From Aphelidium insulamus (Eukaryota > Aphelidiomycota > Aphelidea > Aphelidiaceae), in NCBI GenBank assembly GCA_036784855.1, contig JAZDSV010000005.1:482863-546862 (forward strand): a stretch of DNA of 64,000 bases, read 5' to 3'. Below, one piece after another: positions 46,500 to 58,992 of this stretch (positions within the stretch are counted from its first letter, which is position 1; every line of letters begins with the position of its first letter). Made by a program: the position numbers and the translations under genes. The notes beneath the pieces were generated by a model. It saw only the letters and a program-made list of their open reading frames with translations, searched no databases and was not told where the DNA came from.

Positions 46500-48807
46500 A
46501 TGCTACGGTCAGATCTGCTGGATCGCGGCGCCATCGACTTGGTGGTGTGTCTGTCCGCGGAGCCACACCAGGCCAAGGCGTCCGCACCTGATGTGGCTGC
46601 ATTTCACGCTGCTGTCGAGGAGCTTACGCTATTGCTGGTGGGGCAAGGTGCGAGCGCCCATCTGGGTATAGATATAGATGATGACGTTCTGTGCAGGCTT
46701 TGCCGTGGAGATGAGGACCGATGGCCCGGGCGCCGATATCAGACTTCTGCTAAAGTGCAGTGCGGCCCGACTGCGACGCGAGCTCTACCGCTCCAAGCTG
46801 GATGTATGTTGCTCAAAGTCAATGACTACATGTTCATCGCATATTCATCGTTGTGTGCAGGACTGGCTGCAGGGCGTGGGCGCAAACGAGTTTGACGGTC
46901 AGAGCGTTATGGCGCTCCGGTTGGATGATTTGCCCAGCGCGGAGCGGGTCCGAATGGTGCACCAGATCTTGGCAAACTCTGCCGAACACCAAGGCATGGC
47001 CATCTACTCGCCGGAACATTTGTGGAATCCGTGGCTGCGTTCCGTGGACGCATTCCACAGCGATGACTTTAACCAGGCATGTACCACCTAATGTAAATAT
47101 TCACCGTTACTGATGGCCGGGTACAGCACTGGATTAAAGAGTGGTCGTCCAAGTGGATGCTTACAAGCGCCGACTTGGACTCCACTCGCAATCAGTTTGG
47201 CGAGGCGATAGCGCTGTACTTTGCCTTTCTGCAGGAATACTTTTTCTGGTTGTCTATTCCGGCGTTCATTGGACTCGTCGCCTACTACGGATTCAACGCC
47301 GAGTACTCCATAGTGCACGGACTGGCCATGGCCGTCTGGTCCGTGATATTCACCGAAAACTGGGCGAGAAAGGAAAAGAATTTCGCCGGCCGCTGGAAGA
47401 TCATCAACTGCTCCAAGAATGAACAAGAGCGTCCAGAGTACAAGGCCGACTTGACCAGGGTTGATCCGGTGACTGGCCAGGTGATTAGGCACTCGAGCGT
47501 GTGGAAGCGCTGGGCAATGAAGGCCATCACCATTCCGATAATTACGGCCCTGGTTATGTCGCTGGCCCTGTTTATCTTTGTCATCTTCCTTGCTGATGTG
47601 CTGGTTGCCGAGATATATACCGGTCCGTACAAGGAATATGTGGCCTTGTTGCCGACGATCGCATTCGCCGGCGCATCATCGCAGTTTTCGTCATTGTATA
47701 GCAAATTTGCGATTTGGTTGACTGCAAAGGAGGTTTGTTCTGGCGTGATATTGAGGAATATTTTGATGTCTTTAATACGCAAATAGAACCACACAACAGT
47801 GCGCGAATACGATGAAGGAATATCGGACAAGATGTTTCTCGTCACCTTCATTGTGGTACGTATATATGTTGTTGTTTGCAGCACATCGCAATGGTTGTAG
47901 AACTTTTCATTCCCGTTGTTTTACGGCTTGGTCTACGTGCCGTTCGCACCGTTTGCAATGCAGTTGCTGGAAGCGTACTTCAACATCAAGAACTTTCACC
48001 TGCACCCCGACAAGTTCCAGGTGCAGGTGGTATCATTCATGATGACTGGACAGGCGGTGAACTTTGCCATGGAGCTGATTGTCCCGCTGGTCACACGGCG
48101 GCTGATGAAGCGCAAAGATGCCGTGCTTGATTTCGTGCTGGACAAGCACAAGGAGAAAAAGTCTGCCACAGCCATAGAATTGGACCGACAGCTGGCATTG
48201 CCGCAATATTCCACGCACGACGACTACAGTGAGATGGTCAATCAGTTTGGCTATGTCACTCTCTTTTCAACTGCGTGGCCACTGACTGCGGTATAATACT
48301 CATTCTGCCTAGAAATCCTACTTCACTTCACTTATCTATTAGGTCGCCGCGTTTGTCAACAACTGGTTGGAGCTGCGAAGTGACGCGGCCAAAATATGCA
48401 TCAATATGCGCCGACCTATTCCGTGCCGTGCCGAATCCATCGGAACCTGGCTGACCAATATGCGCGTTCTCTCCTGGATGGGGGTGATACTCAACACACT
48501 GTGGATTGTGCTGTATGGGGAGTGGGACGTCCAGTGGACACCGTTCGAAGCATTGATTGCGGTGCTGGTAGCGGAACATGCTTATTTCCTGGTGCTGTAT
48601 GCGGTTCGAAGCGGCATAGCAGCTCTGCCGAGCGACGTGGTGGAGAGTGCGCGGCGCAATGAGTGGCAATTACGACAAAAGTACTTGAGCCTGATGAGTG
48701 ACGAGGTGCAGGTGGATGATTTGGAAGACAATTTGCCTAAAATGGACCAGCCGGCGTTGCGTGCTGCAATTAGCGCCCAGTTGCAATCAGTTACCAAGCG
48801 TGCATGA
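46500..48807 (+). CDS. Anoctamin/TMEM16-family membrane protein
   Basis: Seven exons: 46500-46647, 46697-46803, 46861-47076, 47127-47732, 47787-47855, 47901-48290, 48343-48807; 666 codons. The N-terminal cytosolic part leads to WNPWLRSVDAFHSDDF and GEAIALYFAFLQEYFFWLSIPAFIGL, the anoctamin entry segment and first membrane span. Later spans include the block PLFYGLVYVPFAPFAMQLLEAYFNIKNF and NQFGYVTLFSTAWPLTA. Anoctamins are Ca-activated channels or lipid scramblases; size and sequence suggest the ANO10/Ist2 side, which tethers ER to plasma membrane. The third intron begins with GC (GCATGT at 47077). The N-terminus is short. Confidence 0.9.
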
Positions 48808-48863
48808 TGGTTCTATTTAACGTAGAGAATAGATAGTTGTAGAGCCTATGAAAACTGAATGCT

Positions 48864-49478
48864 TCATTGATAATGAAGTGCTGCAATGGCGGGCGGAGTG
48901 GTAACTTGCAGCATCGAATGACTCTTTGACTGTGCCTGACTTTGTTTGCTGCCAACTTGTTCATGTTCCGGTGTCATTGTGTCCAGTGAGGGCAACGAGC
49001 GAGAGCTTGATCCGCGCGGAATACGCGATGCGGTAACGGCCGTGGGCAATCGGGTACTCATAGTGAGGGAGGTGTCAATAGATTTCGCCGCTCCCGGAAC
49101 TATCTGCAATATCGTATCGGACGGCAGAGTGCCGGAATCACTGCGTAGATGCGCTCTGCTGCGCATAGTGGGTCCCTGGTGTGATTTTGACGGGTCGTCC
49201 CGCTCCTGCGAGGATACAGTGTGAGCTGTTCGTTGGCCATATTGCCACGTATTATCGCGTGTTGATCGATATCCGTCCTCTGCCAACCATTGAAGAAGCT
49301 GTTCGGCTGTGGTGGTGCTGGAAGACAGTTTATCACCGCCAGTTAGCCAGCCACAAGTATCCACGGCGGTATCGTCGCCATCGATACCGATGGGTATTGG
49401 CTCTGCAGCGCCCAGTGCTTCAAGTTGTTTTGAAAGCGTGTCGCTGCCTGGTCCCAATAGGGATCGAATATCCAACAT
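48864..49478 (-). CDS. Hypothetical protein
   Basis: Single ORF of 204 codons from an ATG at 49478 (MLDIRSLLGPGSD). It has a short helical start, a possible helix EQLLQWLAEDG near residue 60, and then Ser/Thr/Arg-rich sequence likely to be disordered. I do not recognise the family. It converges on the anoctamin gene (57 bp between stops). The lack of a stop over 200 codons in a region otherwise broken by stops supports it, but no homology does. Confidence 0.45.
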   Translation of the reverse strand: MLDIRSLLGPGSDTLSKQLEALGAAEPIPIGIDGDDTAVDTCGWLTGGDKLSSSTTTAEQLLQWLAEDGYRSTRDNTWQYGQRTAHTVSSQERDDPSKSHQGPTMRSRAHLRSDSGTLPSDTILQIVPGAAKSIDTSLTMSTRLPTAVTASRIPRGSSSRSLPSLDTMTPEHEQVGSKQSQAQSKSHSMLQVTTPPAIAALHYQ

Positions 49479-49601
49479 GGCGTTTGCCGGAAAATAAAAA
49501 TAGGTCATCAGTTCTTTGTGGCGTGATATCAGCCGATGACTGCCTGGACTGGCCGTTGTGATGCACCATGATGTGATATGAACGCACTACATAGCGGCAT
49601 C

Positions 49602-49606
49602 AAAAA
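49602..49606 (-). terminator. Pol III T5 terminator of tRNA-Tyr
   Basis: Five A on the plus strand, i.e. TTTTT on the tRNA strand, about 20 nt past the tRNA 3' end. This is the expected RNA polymerase III stop. Confidence 0.6.
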
Positions 49607-49627
49607 GCGAATATATACAACATGGTG

Positions 49628-49717
49628 TCCTGCTTCCTGGGTTCGAACCGGGGACCTAAGGATGGCTGGTCGCTAATACATTACAGTCCTTCGCTCTTCC
49701 AACTGAGCTAAAGCAGG
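49628..49717 (-). tRNA. tRNA-Tyr (GTA) with a 17-nt intron
   Basis: Read on the minus strand: acceptor CCTGCTT pairs with AAGCAGG, the D arm is GCTC...GAGC and the T loop is TTCGAAC. The anticodon stem is AAGGA/TCCTT with GTA at 49682-49684. Between nucleotides 37 and 38 lies a 17-nt insertion (49664-49680), the canonical nuclear tRNA intron position; introns are nearly universal in eukaryotic tRNA-Tyr. The T stem (CCCGG/CCAGG) has one C-A mismatch, unusual for a functional gene. Confidence 0.88.
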
Positions 49718-49808
49718 CGTTAGGAGCCGACGGGTTCAACCGAAACTAGCGCACTGCCATGTTTTAGATCTTTTTCGTGCTGGTTAAGGTCTGCGGTGGT
49801 TTTCTGCA

Positions 49809-50258
49809 CTACGTTCTCTCTCTATCCCTGACCCGCTTCATGGACGCACTACTCCCATGAAGCTGATCACACTCTTCGACGTTCATGTATATGCCGTGTA
49901 TGTAATGCCTGCGCTCCAAGTAGATCGCACCGTGTACCATTCCAGCCACGGTGCGTAAGGACAAATGCGCAATATAAAAATTTCCGGGTCTGTGGTCATT
50001 GTGAATGCGCGCGTCCCTTCTCTGGGTGCCTTGCAATTAAATGAACACTGCCCTACATAGCTTACCAATAGATAAGCAATACGGGCTGGTTCATTAACCA
50101 CGCGTAATACTTGCTCCTTCACAGAGTGGTAGGAGCGCGCGTCTAATCGGCGTCTAAGCACCTGACCTAACCTATAAGCATATCATTATAATCAGCACAA
50201 ATGCAAATGCTTGGACGCGTCGCTCGCCCTTTGGCGGCACTGCGACTGAACGTGTCAT
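49809..50258 (-). CDS. Small unknown protein overlapping L12 exon 1 in antisense
   Basis: Proposed three exons, 50258-50199, 50161-50066, 50021-49809, 122 codons, all introns phase 0 with GT-AG ends. The product has a charged N-terminal helix (SVKEQVLRVVNEPARIAYLL) and a block with HRPGNFYIAHLSLRTVAGMVHGAIYLERR that looks like a folded domain. I do not recognise the family. The first exon overlaps L12 exon 1 on the other strand, since the two start codons face each other within 58 bp. The start and first intron are the weakest parts; the last two exons are more convincing by composition. Confidence 0.35.
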
Positions 50259-50982
50259 GCTCACGGTAAATACAACAATGCATATGCACATGCAGCATCT
50301 ATCTATATGGATGCTGCCTGGTCGCTGCTGTTGTGTACTGACGTGATCGCGCAGGGGCGTGCAGCAGCAGATCCGCCGTGCATCACAGGCTGCGGCACAG
50401 GTGGCCAGGGACCCGCTACCAGCGCCGGCCGCCGACGCCAGCGCCGAGTCGAACGTGTTCAAGCCGTCGGCGCAGGTGGACGCGATCGTCGCCAGCATCA
50501 GCCGGCTCACGCTGCTGGAGACGGCACAGCTGATCAGGCAGCTCAAGACCGAGCTCAACATCGAGGACAGCATGATGGCCGTGCAGGCCGCGCCCGCTCC
50601 AGTCGCTGCGGCAGGGACCGCGGCAGCTGCACCGGCAGTTGAGGTATACTACACTCTTGGGAGTTTTCCTGTTCGCTAACTATTGTATCGCAGGAGAAAC
50701 CCGTGGAAAAGACCGAGTTCTGCATAAAGCTGGAAAAGTTTGACGCCGCCACCAAGGCCAAGGTCATCCGTGAGATGAAGGCCATTCTTCCTGGTGCCAG
50801 TTTGATAGAGGTACATATATGTATAAATATAATCTGCAGTCACGTAGCTAATACTGTATGTGCAGGCCAAGAAATTTGTAGAGGCCGCGCCAAAAGTAAT
50901 CAAAGAGAATGCTAGCAAGGACGAGGCGGAGAAGATCAAGAAGGCGCTGGAAGCTGCGGGCGCCACCATCACCGTATCATAG
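50201..50982 (+). CDS. MRPL12: Mitochondrial ribosomal protein bL12m
   Basis: Four exons, 50201-50265, 50355-50643, 50694-50810, 50866-50982, 195 codons. Two in-frame ATGs, at 50201 and 50207, both give a basic presequence ([12 protein letters not shown]). The N-terminal L12 dimerisation region is [19 protein letters not shown]; an Ala/Pro hinge follows. The C-terminal domain is [27 protein letters not shown]...[33 protein letters not shown]12 forms the ribosomal stalk that recruits translation factors. All introns are GT-AG. Confidence 0.93.
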
Positions 50983-51237
50983 ACTGGCAGCGATCAGATG
51001 TGCTACAGCTTGAATAAAGCAGCAGCTGACATAGATGATGCAGTGCTAGATGTCTCTCGGAGACACACACAGAGACGGAGAGTTTCCTACCCTAACACAA
51101 TCGCACACTTCCACGAAGAGAGAAATACCCTCACTGATACCCTCATGCACCCCACAGAGATAGACTCTTTTGACACGCACACACGGGAATAGGTCGATTT
51201 AATAACTAGGACAAACCATCAAAGCCACGGCATCGGT

Positions 51238-52125
51238 TTAATCATCCGACGTCGCGTTCCAGTCCTTTTTGATTTGGAATACCTGCGCACAAAGAATAAG
51301 CATACGCGATATACCGTACAACTGCAAACTGACCCAGTCCCACTCTAGGTGCACCGTGCCGTCATCATCGACAAACTTGCTCTTGACATTATATGTGCCA
51401 CGAGCCAGCATTCCACTCGGCGCTGAACATTGATTAGTTCGTGATATGTAATGACAACCAGTATGTACCCTGCTCAGTTTGGAACTTTTTCTCATATGGC
51501 GTCTCATTGGGGCCGTAAGAGCCGATCATCTCCTCGGCACGGTCGACTGAATGATGAAGTAGGAGAATGTCAGTAAAGAGCCATCATCCAAGCAACGACA
51601 CAAACCTCGGATGCCCTTTCGCTTGACGGCGTGCAAGTACTTTAGACCCGAGATGACCTCGTGCTGTACGCTACCGAGAATGTGTGTAAGAGTGGTCAGT
51701 GATTAGTATCTCTCTCATACCGGAACTTGACCTTCATACGATAGTCAATTCCCTCCTTGATGATGATGGGAGTCGACTTTGACTTTTCGACGGCGTCTAC
51801 GTTCAGTGCGCATTTGCGCAAGTGTGAGTATGCATGGACTCACTGCAGGAGAGAGAGAGACGCTACCAGCCGTGCTGAGGTCCAGCGACACATCCTGACG
51901 ACCCTCGGTCTCCATGGCCAGCGACAGCACCACCACTTTGCGCGGGTCGTCCTTTGGTCCGGCGCTGTTCTTCAGCAGCGACTCCTTCCACTTGTTTAGC
52001 GACTCGTCATTCTTGTCCAGGTCCTTGAGTTCATCCAGGGTCTTTTGTGCGGGAGGCTTGTATCCCGGGGTCATGGATGCGGCGAGCTCATCCTCGGGGC
52101 TGCGTGCGGCGCTGTCGTCGGCCAT
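51238..52125 (-). CDS. ARHGDIA: Rho GDP-dissociation inhibitor
   Basis: Six exons: 52125-51867, 51796-51721, 51670-51606, 51546-51469, 51422-51334, 51282-51238; 203 codons, normal for the family. The N-terminal arm has [31 protein letters not shown] and the Ig-like domain has [32 protein letters not shown] and [16 protein letters not shown], ending with HLEWDW...IKKDW. RhoGDI extracts prenylated Rho GTPases from membranes. All five introns are GT-AG. The final exon is only 45 bp. Confidence 0.95.
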
Positions 52126-52996
52126 TGCGTACTTGATTCAGACGGTGTTGTAACAGGAACAGCACTGGCTTGGAACTGTTTAAATTTTCCTTTGCTCTTC
52201 ATTCCACTGATTCTCACAGCATGTTATGCTTGATCACATTTATATATGCATGTGCATAGAGATCTGTTTCCAGCCACATATGTATGGCGTAAAAATGCTA
52301 CCCCTGTAATGATGGTTGTCCTATGATCTCTCCATAATTAGAGGGGCGAGACTAACAGTGAACTTGTATTGATTTACACGACTTTGTGGGTCGGCAGTAC
52401 ATAAGAAGTATCTGACTGTACTATAGGGTTGTTGTGCTAGTAGAGAAGTAGTATAGATGTGTAATAATGTTGCCAGCGTGACCACACTTGGTTACCGTCC
52501 GCCTACTCAGATGATAGCAGTAAACATATTATATTATCAATATTACGCGAGTCCATTAGTCGCTACATATAATATCGTGCAGCATACTAATGACTAATGC
52601 AGCGATATGTACATATGAACTTTGCTGAATGTGTGCATACGTAGATTTGTAGAGGATCAAGGTATCAAGAGTCCAAGTAACAAAGCTATAATACCAGACG
52701 TACACTCAATTATGAACATATCAATGTGTATATATGAGAAGCATTCCATGTGTGTACATACATATGTACTTATGGCAAGACCTTAATACATAATACTTGT
52801 ACCCATTTGTGAAGAACAATCCACCAAGCACTCGGCCCAAACCGTAATTATATTTAGTATTAAAGATTGCATATACTCCAACTTGACGGCGACTCTGGTG
52901 CACAGGAGCGCACCACACTACACCCCTGGGACACACACCGGCTACAGCATTGCTGCACATCCAGCTACATACATATAGAGCAGTCCCGCCGCCAGC
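52126..52996. other. 870-bp A+T-rich intergenic stretch, no gene seen
   Basis: Upstream of both RhoGDI and CNOT3, which diverge from here. It contains scattered TATA/ATAT and TACATA motifs but no ORF or RNA gene I can support. It is the longest stretch between genes in the window without a visible repeat or element. Confidence 0.5.
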
Positions 52997-55164
52997 ATGT
53001 CCAGCAGGAAGCTACAAGGTGCCCTTGCCGCCCTTATGCACCACCCACTCCACCAGTTATACTGACGGATCCCGTCTCGCAGCCGAGATCGACCGCGTCC
53101 TGAAAAAGGTTGCCGAGGGCATACACGACTTTGAGGAGCTGTTCGACAAGATAAACCAGGCCGGCAATGCCAACCAGAAGGAAAAGATCGAGCAGGACCT
53201 GAAGAAGGAGATCAAGAAGCTGCAGCGGCTCCGCGACCAGATCAAGGCGTGGATTAGCAGCAGCGAGATCAAGGACAAGCGCGCCCTGCTCGACAACCGC
53301 AAGCTCATTGAGACTGTGCGTGTGTGCAGTGTGTCTCCATGTGTTTACGCGCCCGTCTAATGCTGTGCGTGCAGCAAATGGAGCGCTTCAAGGCTCTGGA
53401 ACGCGAAATGAAGACCAAGCAGTACTCCAAGGAGGGCCTGCAGGCCAAGGAAAAGTTGGACCCCGCTGAAGGTTTGTGAATACAATGAAATGAATTTAAT
53501 GTGATTAATGTGCGCAGTCGCCAAGACTGAGTCGGCCAACTGGATCTCGAGCATGGTGGACCGGTTGAACACGCAGGTTGACACGCTGGAAGCCGAGAGC
53601 GAGCAGATCTACGCCGCCAAGACAAAGCGACTATCCAAGGCTGATGCTGAGCGGATAAAGCACATTGAATCCAACCTAGAGAAGCACAAGTTCCACATGA
53701 CCAAGCTGGAAACTATGCTCAGGTTGCTGGAGAACGAGTCGCTCAGTGTGGACGACATTGAGAGTGTCAAGGATAATGTCGAGTACTACGTCGAATCCAA
53801 CGCCGAGCCAGACTTTATGGAAGACCCGGAGATGTACGATCACCTGGACTTGGTGGAGGACGAGACACTGGGCAACATTGGCCAGCTGGAAGAGCATAAC
53901 GCCAACCTTGATCACGGTATGTATGCGTTACATGTCATAGTGATCAAAAATTGAATATCTATAGAGGAAGAGACGGCAAAGAAACGCACAGCCAAAGAGC
54001 AGGAAGAAGAAGCAGCCAAGACAAAGGGCAAAGCGACCGCGAAGCAAACTACCGTCAAGCCCGTCAAAGCTGCAGCAGCCGCCCCCGCCGTGGCAAAAGT
54101 TGCCGGTCTACCTGCGCCCGTCGCCAGCACGCCGCCACAAAAATATGCCACCGCCGCTGCGGCTGCCATTTCCGGCAATGAAGTCAAGAAGGGATTTGTT
54201 GTCGCTGGCGGAAGTGTCAAGCCGGCAGCGGTGCCTCATAAAGACGTGGCAGATGTCAGGGCCTCCTCTGTGACCGAACCGGTAGTCAAGTCACCGCTTC
54301 CATCACCGACCGAGATGTCATTCGCAGTGGTGGCTGCCAGCAACGCTACTGCGCGGTCAGAGGCTGTCGCGACGCCTGCACCAATGGTACGTGCTTTATC
54401 GCTGATTAAAGCGAGTTGTACAACTGATGTCTGATAGTCTACACCATCGACATCAACGACTGTGGAGCAGCCTGCTGCACCCACCGCATCATGGAAAGGC
54501 AGCAACACGTTCCCGGCCCAATTCATTGACCTCATATCAACTTTGAGGGCAGCGCGGTCAAAGTGTACGATCGTTGATTACAGTCACTGTAACTAACGTG
54601 GATTACAGGCTACGGGCACGGTGATGAGAAGCTAAAGAACCAGCACTACATACAAATGGTGGAGACAAGTCTTCATCACTGTCCCGATGTTGTTGATATA
54701 GAAAGGTAGGCAATTGACTTTGTACACTGTAAAATGCTCATTAGACAATGAAGGCCCGACCCGTTCTCGCCAACGCGGCCATTCAACACGCCGGCCTTCT
54801 ATCCCCTCAAGCCCTTCCTCGCCTTCAGCTCTCCGATCGCATTTGAAAAACTAGATACCGACACGTTATTTTTCATATTTTACTACCAGCAAGGCACTCG
54901 GCAGCAGTATGTCCTTGGGCTACGACTAAAGATTGATAACTGACACGATTTTACAGGGTACTTGCTGCAAGGGAATTGAAGAGACAAAGCTGGAGGTTTC
55001 ACAAAAAGTATCTGACGTGGTTTCAACGGCACGAGGAGCCGAAATCCATAACAGACGAATACGAACAGGGCACCTACATCTATTTTGACTACGAGGGTGC
55101 CTGGTGTCAGCGGAAAAAGACCGAGTTCACGTTCGAGTACCGATATCTGGAGGATGACGTTTGA
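52997..55164 (+). CDS. CNOT3: CCR4-NOT complex subunit 3/5
   Basis: Nine exons: 52997-53018, 53083-53315, 53375-53471, 53518-53916, 53965-54386, 54438-54564, 54609-54705, 54754-54906, 54957-55164; 585 codons. The N-terminal coiled coil shows [50 protein letters not shown] and [13 protein letters not shown]. The C-terminal NOT box has [46 protein letters not shown] and [11 protein letters not shown]. The Ala/Pro/Lys-rich linker is shorter than in human CNOT3. CNOT3 scaffolds mRNA deadenylation. It converges on the Rab4 gene. Confidence 0.95.
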
Positions 55165-55277
55165 GCTTGCTTGAGTGGGTGGGTAGCATGTTTGAAATAA
55201 AGCGTCAGTCAACGCCAGCCAGGTTATACGTGCCACATTATGTAAACACAAGAGTCAATTATATACTGTAATGCACT

Positions 55278-56108
<831 letters not shown>

Positions 56109-56209
56109 GAAACTGCTGCAATGTGTTCCATATTGTCATTGTCAAATAAAGCAAAGCGTTCGATATATACGCACCATTATAAAATACAACTGCTACGCGC
56201 CATCAACAA

Positions 56210-56282
56210 GCAGGGTTGGCTCAGTCGGTAGAGCGTCAGTCTCATAATCTGAAGGTCCGGAGTTCGAGCCTCCGACTCTGCA
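56210..56282 (+). tRNA. tRNA-Met (CAT), elongator type
   Basis: Acceptor stem GCAGGGT pairs with ACTCTGC (one G-U). The D arm is GCTC...GAGC, the anticodon arm TCAGTCTCATAATCTGA with CAT at 56243-56245, and the T arm CGGAG TTCGAGC CTCCG. There is no intron. The T-loop and stems look functional. The G1-C72 pair and typical elongator anticodon loop CTCATAA favour elongator over initiator tRNA. It lies between the divergent Rab4 and CFAP91 genes. Confidence 0.92.
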
Positions 56283-56287
56283 TTTTT
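56283..56287 (+). terminator. Pol III T5 terminator of tRNA-Met
   Basis: TTTTT directly follows the tRNA 3' end, the usual polymerase III stop. Confidence 0.7.
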
Positions 56288-56398
56288 GCCTTTTGGATCT
56301 CGCATCTGTTAAATGCATGTACTCTTTTGCACCGTTTCCAAGTGACGAGTGTATTTATAGACAACTCTTTTGAGCAACAATATTAATCACAATATACA

Positions 56399-58875
56399 AT
56401 GAAGGAGTCGAGACCATTGGATGCGTACTACGGCAAGCACCCCTATGACATGTACAATATGAACTAACTAAACTGTATAGATACTAATTTTTCGGTATGG
56501 TTCGATGTGACTATTGTTGCCTAATAATCGGTGTTGATCACAGAACGGACTACGCGTCCCCCGATCCGGTCTACTCTTCCAAGGCAGCCTGCCCGTGCAA
56601 GTGGATGGTGTGGACCGACACCGCTACTTTGCTCGGCCAGTCGGCAACATGTTCTATGGGCCAGTCTTCAAATTCAGCAGACGCATTCCGGCGCCCATCG
56701 CACCCACCACTGCTGCAGGTGGAACTCGGGCGTCCAACGCCATTTTATCTTCGGGCGGCGCGTTCGGGGTGGTGGCCAAGCAGTCGCGCGAGTGTCAGAC
56801 AATATTTCGGTACGCCGTATAGTGTGTATCGTATCAAGTTACGTGACATGAATTGCCAGCGAGTCGGGAACTCAAACTATTCCATATTCGCCGGCGCACA
56901 AGTTTTCCAGCGCGGAGCAACAGTCGCGAGACGCCCCAGAAGTATTTGCGATCGCCGACTGGAAATGGGGCCACCATTTGCCGGCCGGTCCCGCCGAGGT
57001 GGAGATCATTCAGCGAATTCGCGAGAAGCGGCGCTGGCAGGAAGAGTACGAGAGAGTTGTGTCGTCGGACTTGCCGGCCGCAGAGGCGATGCAGAAACAG
57101 ATACGCATGTGTGAGAAGCGTGAGTGGGACGAGTGGGCGTGGCGTGAGGAAAAAATCCAGCAGTAAGTCAAAGTGACATATGAGCAAATTGTATCGCTAA
57201 CCTGGCTTATTGCAGGCTGCTAGCAGAGCGCGTGCACATTATGCAGAGCACGCGCGAAAAAGAGTTTAAAGAGCTGCGAGACGCGTCGGAACAGCGCATC
57301 GACCGCATGCTCCGCCTGAAGGAAGCAGAGCGTGACAAGATGCGATTGAAAGTGGAGCGCAAGAGTGCGGCGTGTAAGTGTTTATTTATCATTGAGTGAA
57401 GGTAGCCATTAAGATATCGCCTTCTAGTGATCAAGGCCATGGAAGAGAAACGGCGCGTAATCTTGCAGATGGTGGAGCGTCCCGACATTCTGGACCGAAA
57501 GTTGAGTGGCAAGAACGCCGCGAAACCCGAACCGGATCGCCGCCTGGAAACGCCATCTGCATCGGAAATTCGACAAGATATTGAAGATATATTGGCCAGG
57601 CAGAGCAATGTCGCAACGCTGAGCCCCGCCGAGAAGGCACAGTCCAAGCTGTACACCGCCGTACAGGATCGACTGTACAAGCGGCAATTGAAGCATATCC
57701 ACGAGAATTTGGAAGGAGCCAAAGCCGATTCCGATGGAGCATCCCACAGCCCGCTGCGGCTGCTGGAGCGCATTGTTGAACCGGTGAAGCGGCCAGTAAC
57801 ACCCAAATTGGACTTGAGGCAAGCTGATGTAAAGTACAAACGTCACATATCACTTACTGCATTTCTGCAGCGACGAACACGATGATGAAGTGGAGCGCAA
57901 GTACCAGGCCGCATTGCTGTTGCAGCGATGCCTGCGCGGTCGTGCCGCACAGAATCTCATGCTAGCGGGTAAGCGCGACACTAAACTTTGCCAGTGTTCA
58001 AGCATTAATGTTGCAGGTCTTGAGCGTCGCAGCGATCTCATCGGAGAGTTGAGACGACGACCCGTCAACTCTCTGCCCATCCAGTCCGCGCAGTCCATCG
58101 ACATCCTGAGCTCACCGCTGATTCAGCCGCGACCAGCCAACAGTGAACAGGCAGCGGGTCCACGTCGCGCCAGCGTCCACGCCGCCACCAGTCGCTCGGT
58201 ATGAAACGTAGAATACTATATGTGTGCATATGCATACTGGCTAACGATAAATTGCCACACGGCAGACACGGCAGCACGATCCCGTAGAGTCGGTGCTGAC
58301 CGCCGATTACATTGGCCGCCGACTCGACTACATCAGCAATGAGCTGGAGCGACATCGTGAACACCGCCGCATTCAGGCCACTGTCCAGCTGGCACAGAGT
58401 ATCCGTAGTGCGCGCGAGGCCGCGGAGAATCAACTTCGCTCGCAGGAGCTGGCGGCGCGAGACCGCGAACACACCAGATTCATGCAAGACTGTGGAGTGC
58501 ACGCCGAGACACTCGAAACATACCTGGAGAACGTGATCATTGACACGCTGAACCTGGAGGCGTCCGAGAGCGCTCGCGTTAAAGTACGCCAAATGGCCGA
58601 AGAGTTCAACAGCCGTGCAGATGCGCAGACGTAAGAATACTGTAATAGTGTGCACATATATATTAACATGTGCAGCGAGACACCCGACAAGATTGTGCAC
58701 GACCTGATGCACTTGTTTCTCATTCCTCAAGTGGACAAGGAACTTGTCAGGGAGCAAGGCAAGTAGCAATGTATTGTCTCATACAGCTAATCTGTTAGTT
58801 GCTCGCGGGCAGCGCGCACACTTGTCTGCGGCACACGATGTGCTCTACAGTCAGTCGCCCACTCAACGTCCATAG
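56399..58875 (+). CDS. CFAP91: Cilia- and flagella-associated protein 91 (MAATS1)
   Basis: Eleven exons: 56399-56432, 56481-56494, 56544-56809, 56860-57162, 57216-57373, 57428-57833, 57871-57968, 58017-58198, 58266-58630, 58676-58758, 58799-58875; 661 codons. Diagnostic blocks are RPLDAYYDTNFS, WKWGHHLPAGPAEVEIIQRIREKRRW, WDEWAWREEKIQQL, ALLLQRCLRGRAAQNLMLAG and a C-terminal VRQMAEEFN...FLIPQVDKELV. CFAP91 docks radial spoke 3 and the calmodulin-spoke complex to axonemal doublets, so this organism should build motile flagella. Exon 2 is only 14 nt. Introns 1 and 10 appear to start with GC (GCAAGC at 56433, GCAAGT at 58759). Confidence 0.92.
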
Positions 58876-58992
58876 CCAAGTTATATACGTGCAATAGACG
58901 CGCAATAGACGTGCAATGAGCGAGTGAATGAATGAATGGCAGACGTCATGGCTAATTGCACTGATATATATAACAGCACTCCATTAATTAAA

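Noticed and set aside
51757-52233. Plus-strand ORFs opposite RhoGDI
   Set aside because: Antisense shadows; RhoGDI exons on the minus strand are conserved and in frame.
56399-56467. 22-codon ORF (ending MYNMN) as a separate micropeptide
   Set aside because: Its first 11 codons fit the start of CFAP91 when spliced with a GC donor to a 14-nt exon, and the downstream CFAP91 exons otherwise lack a start.
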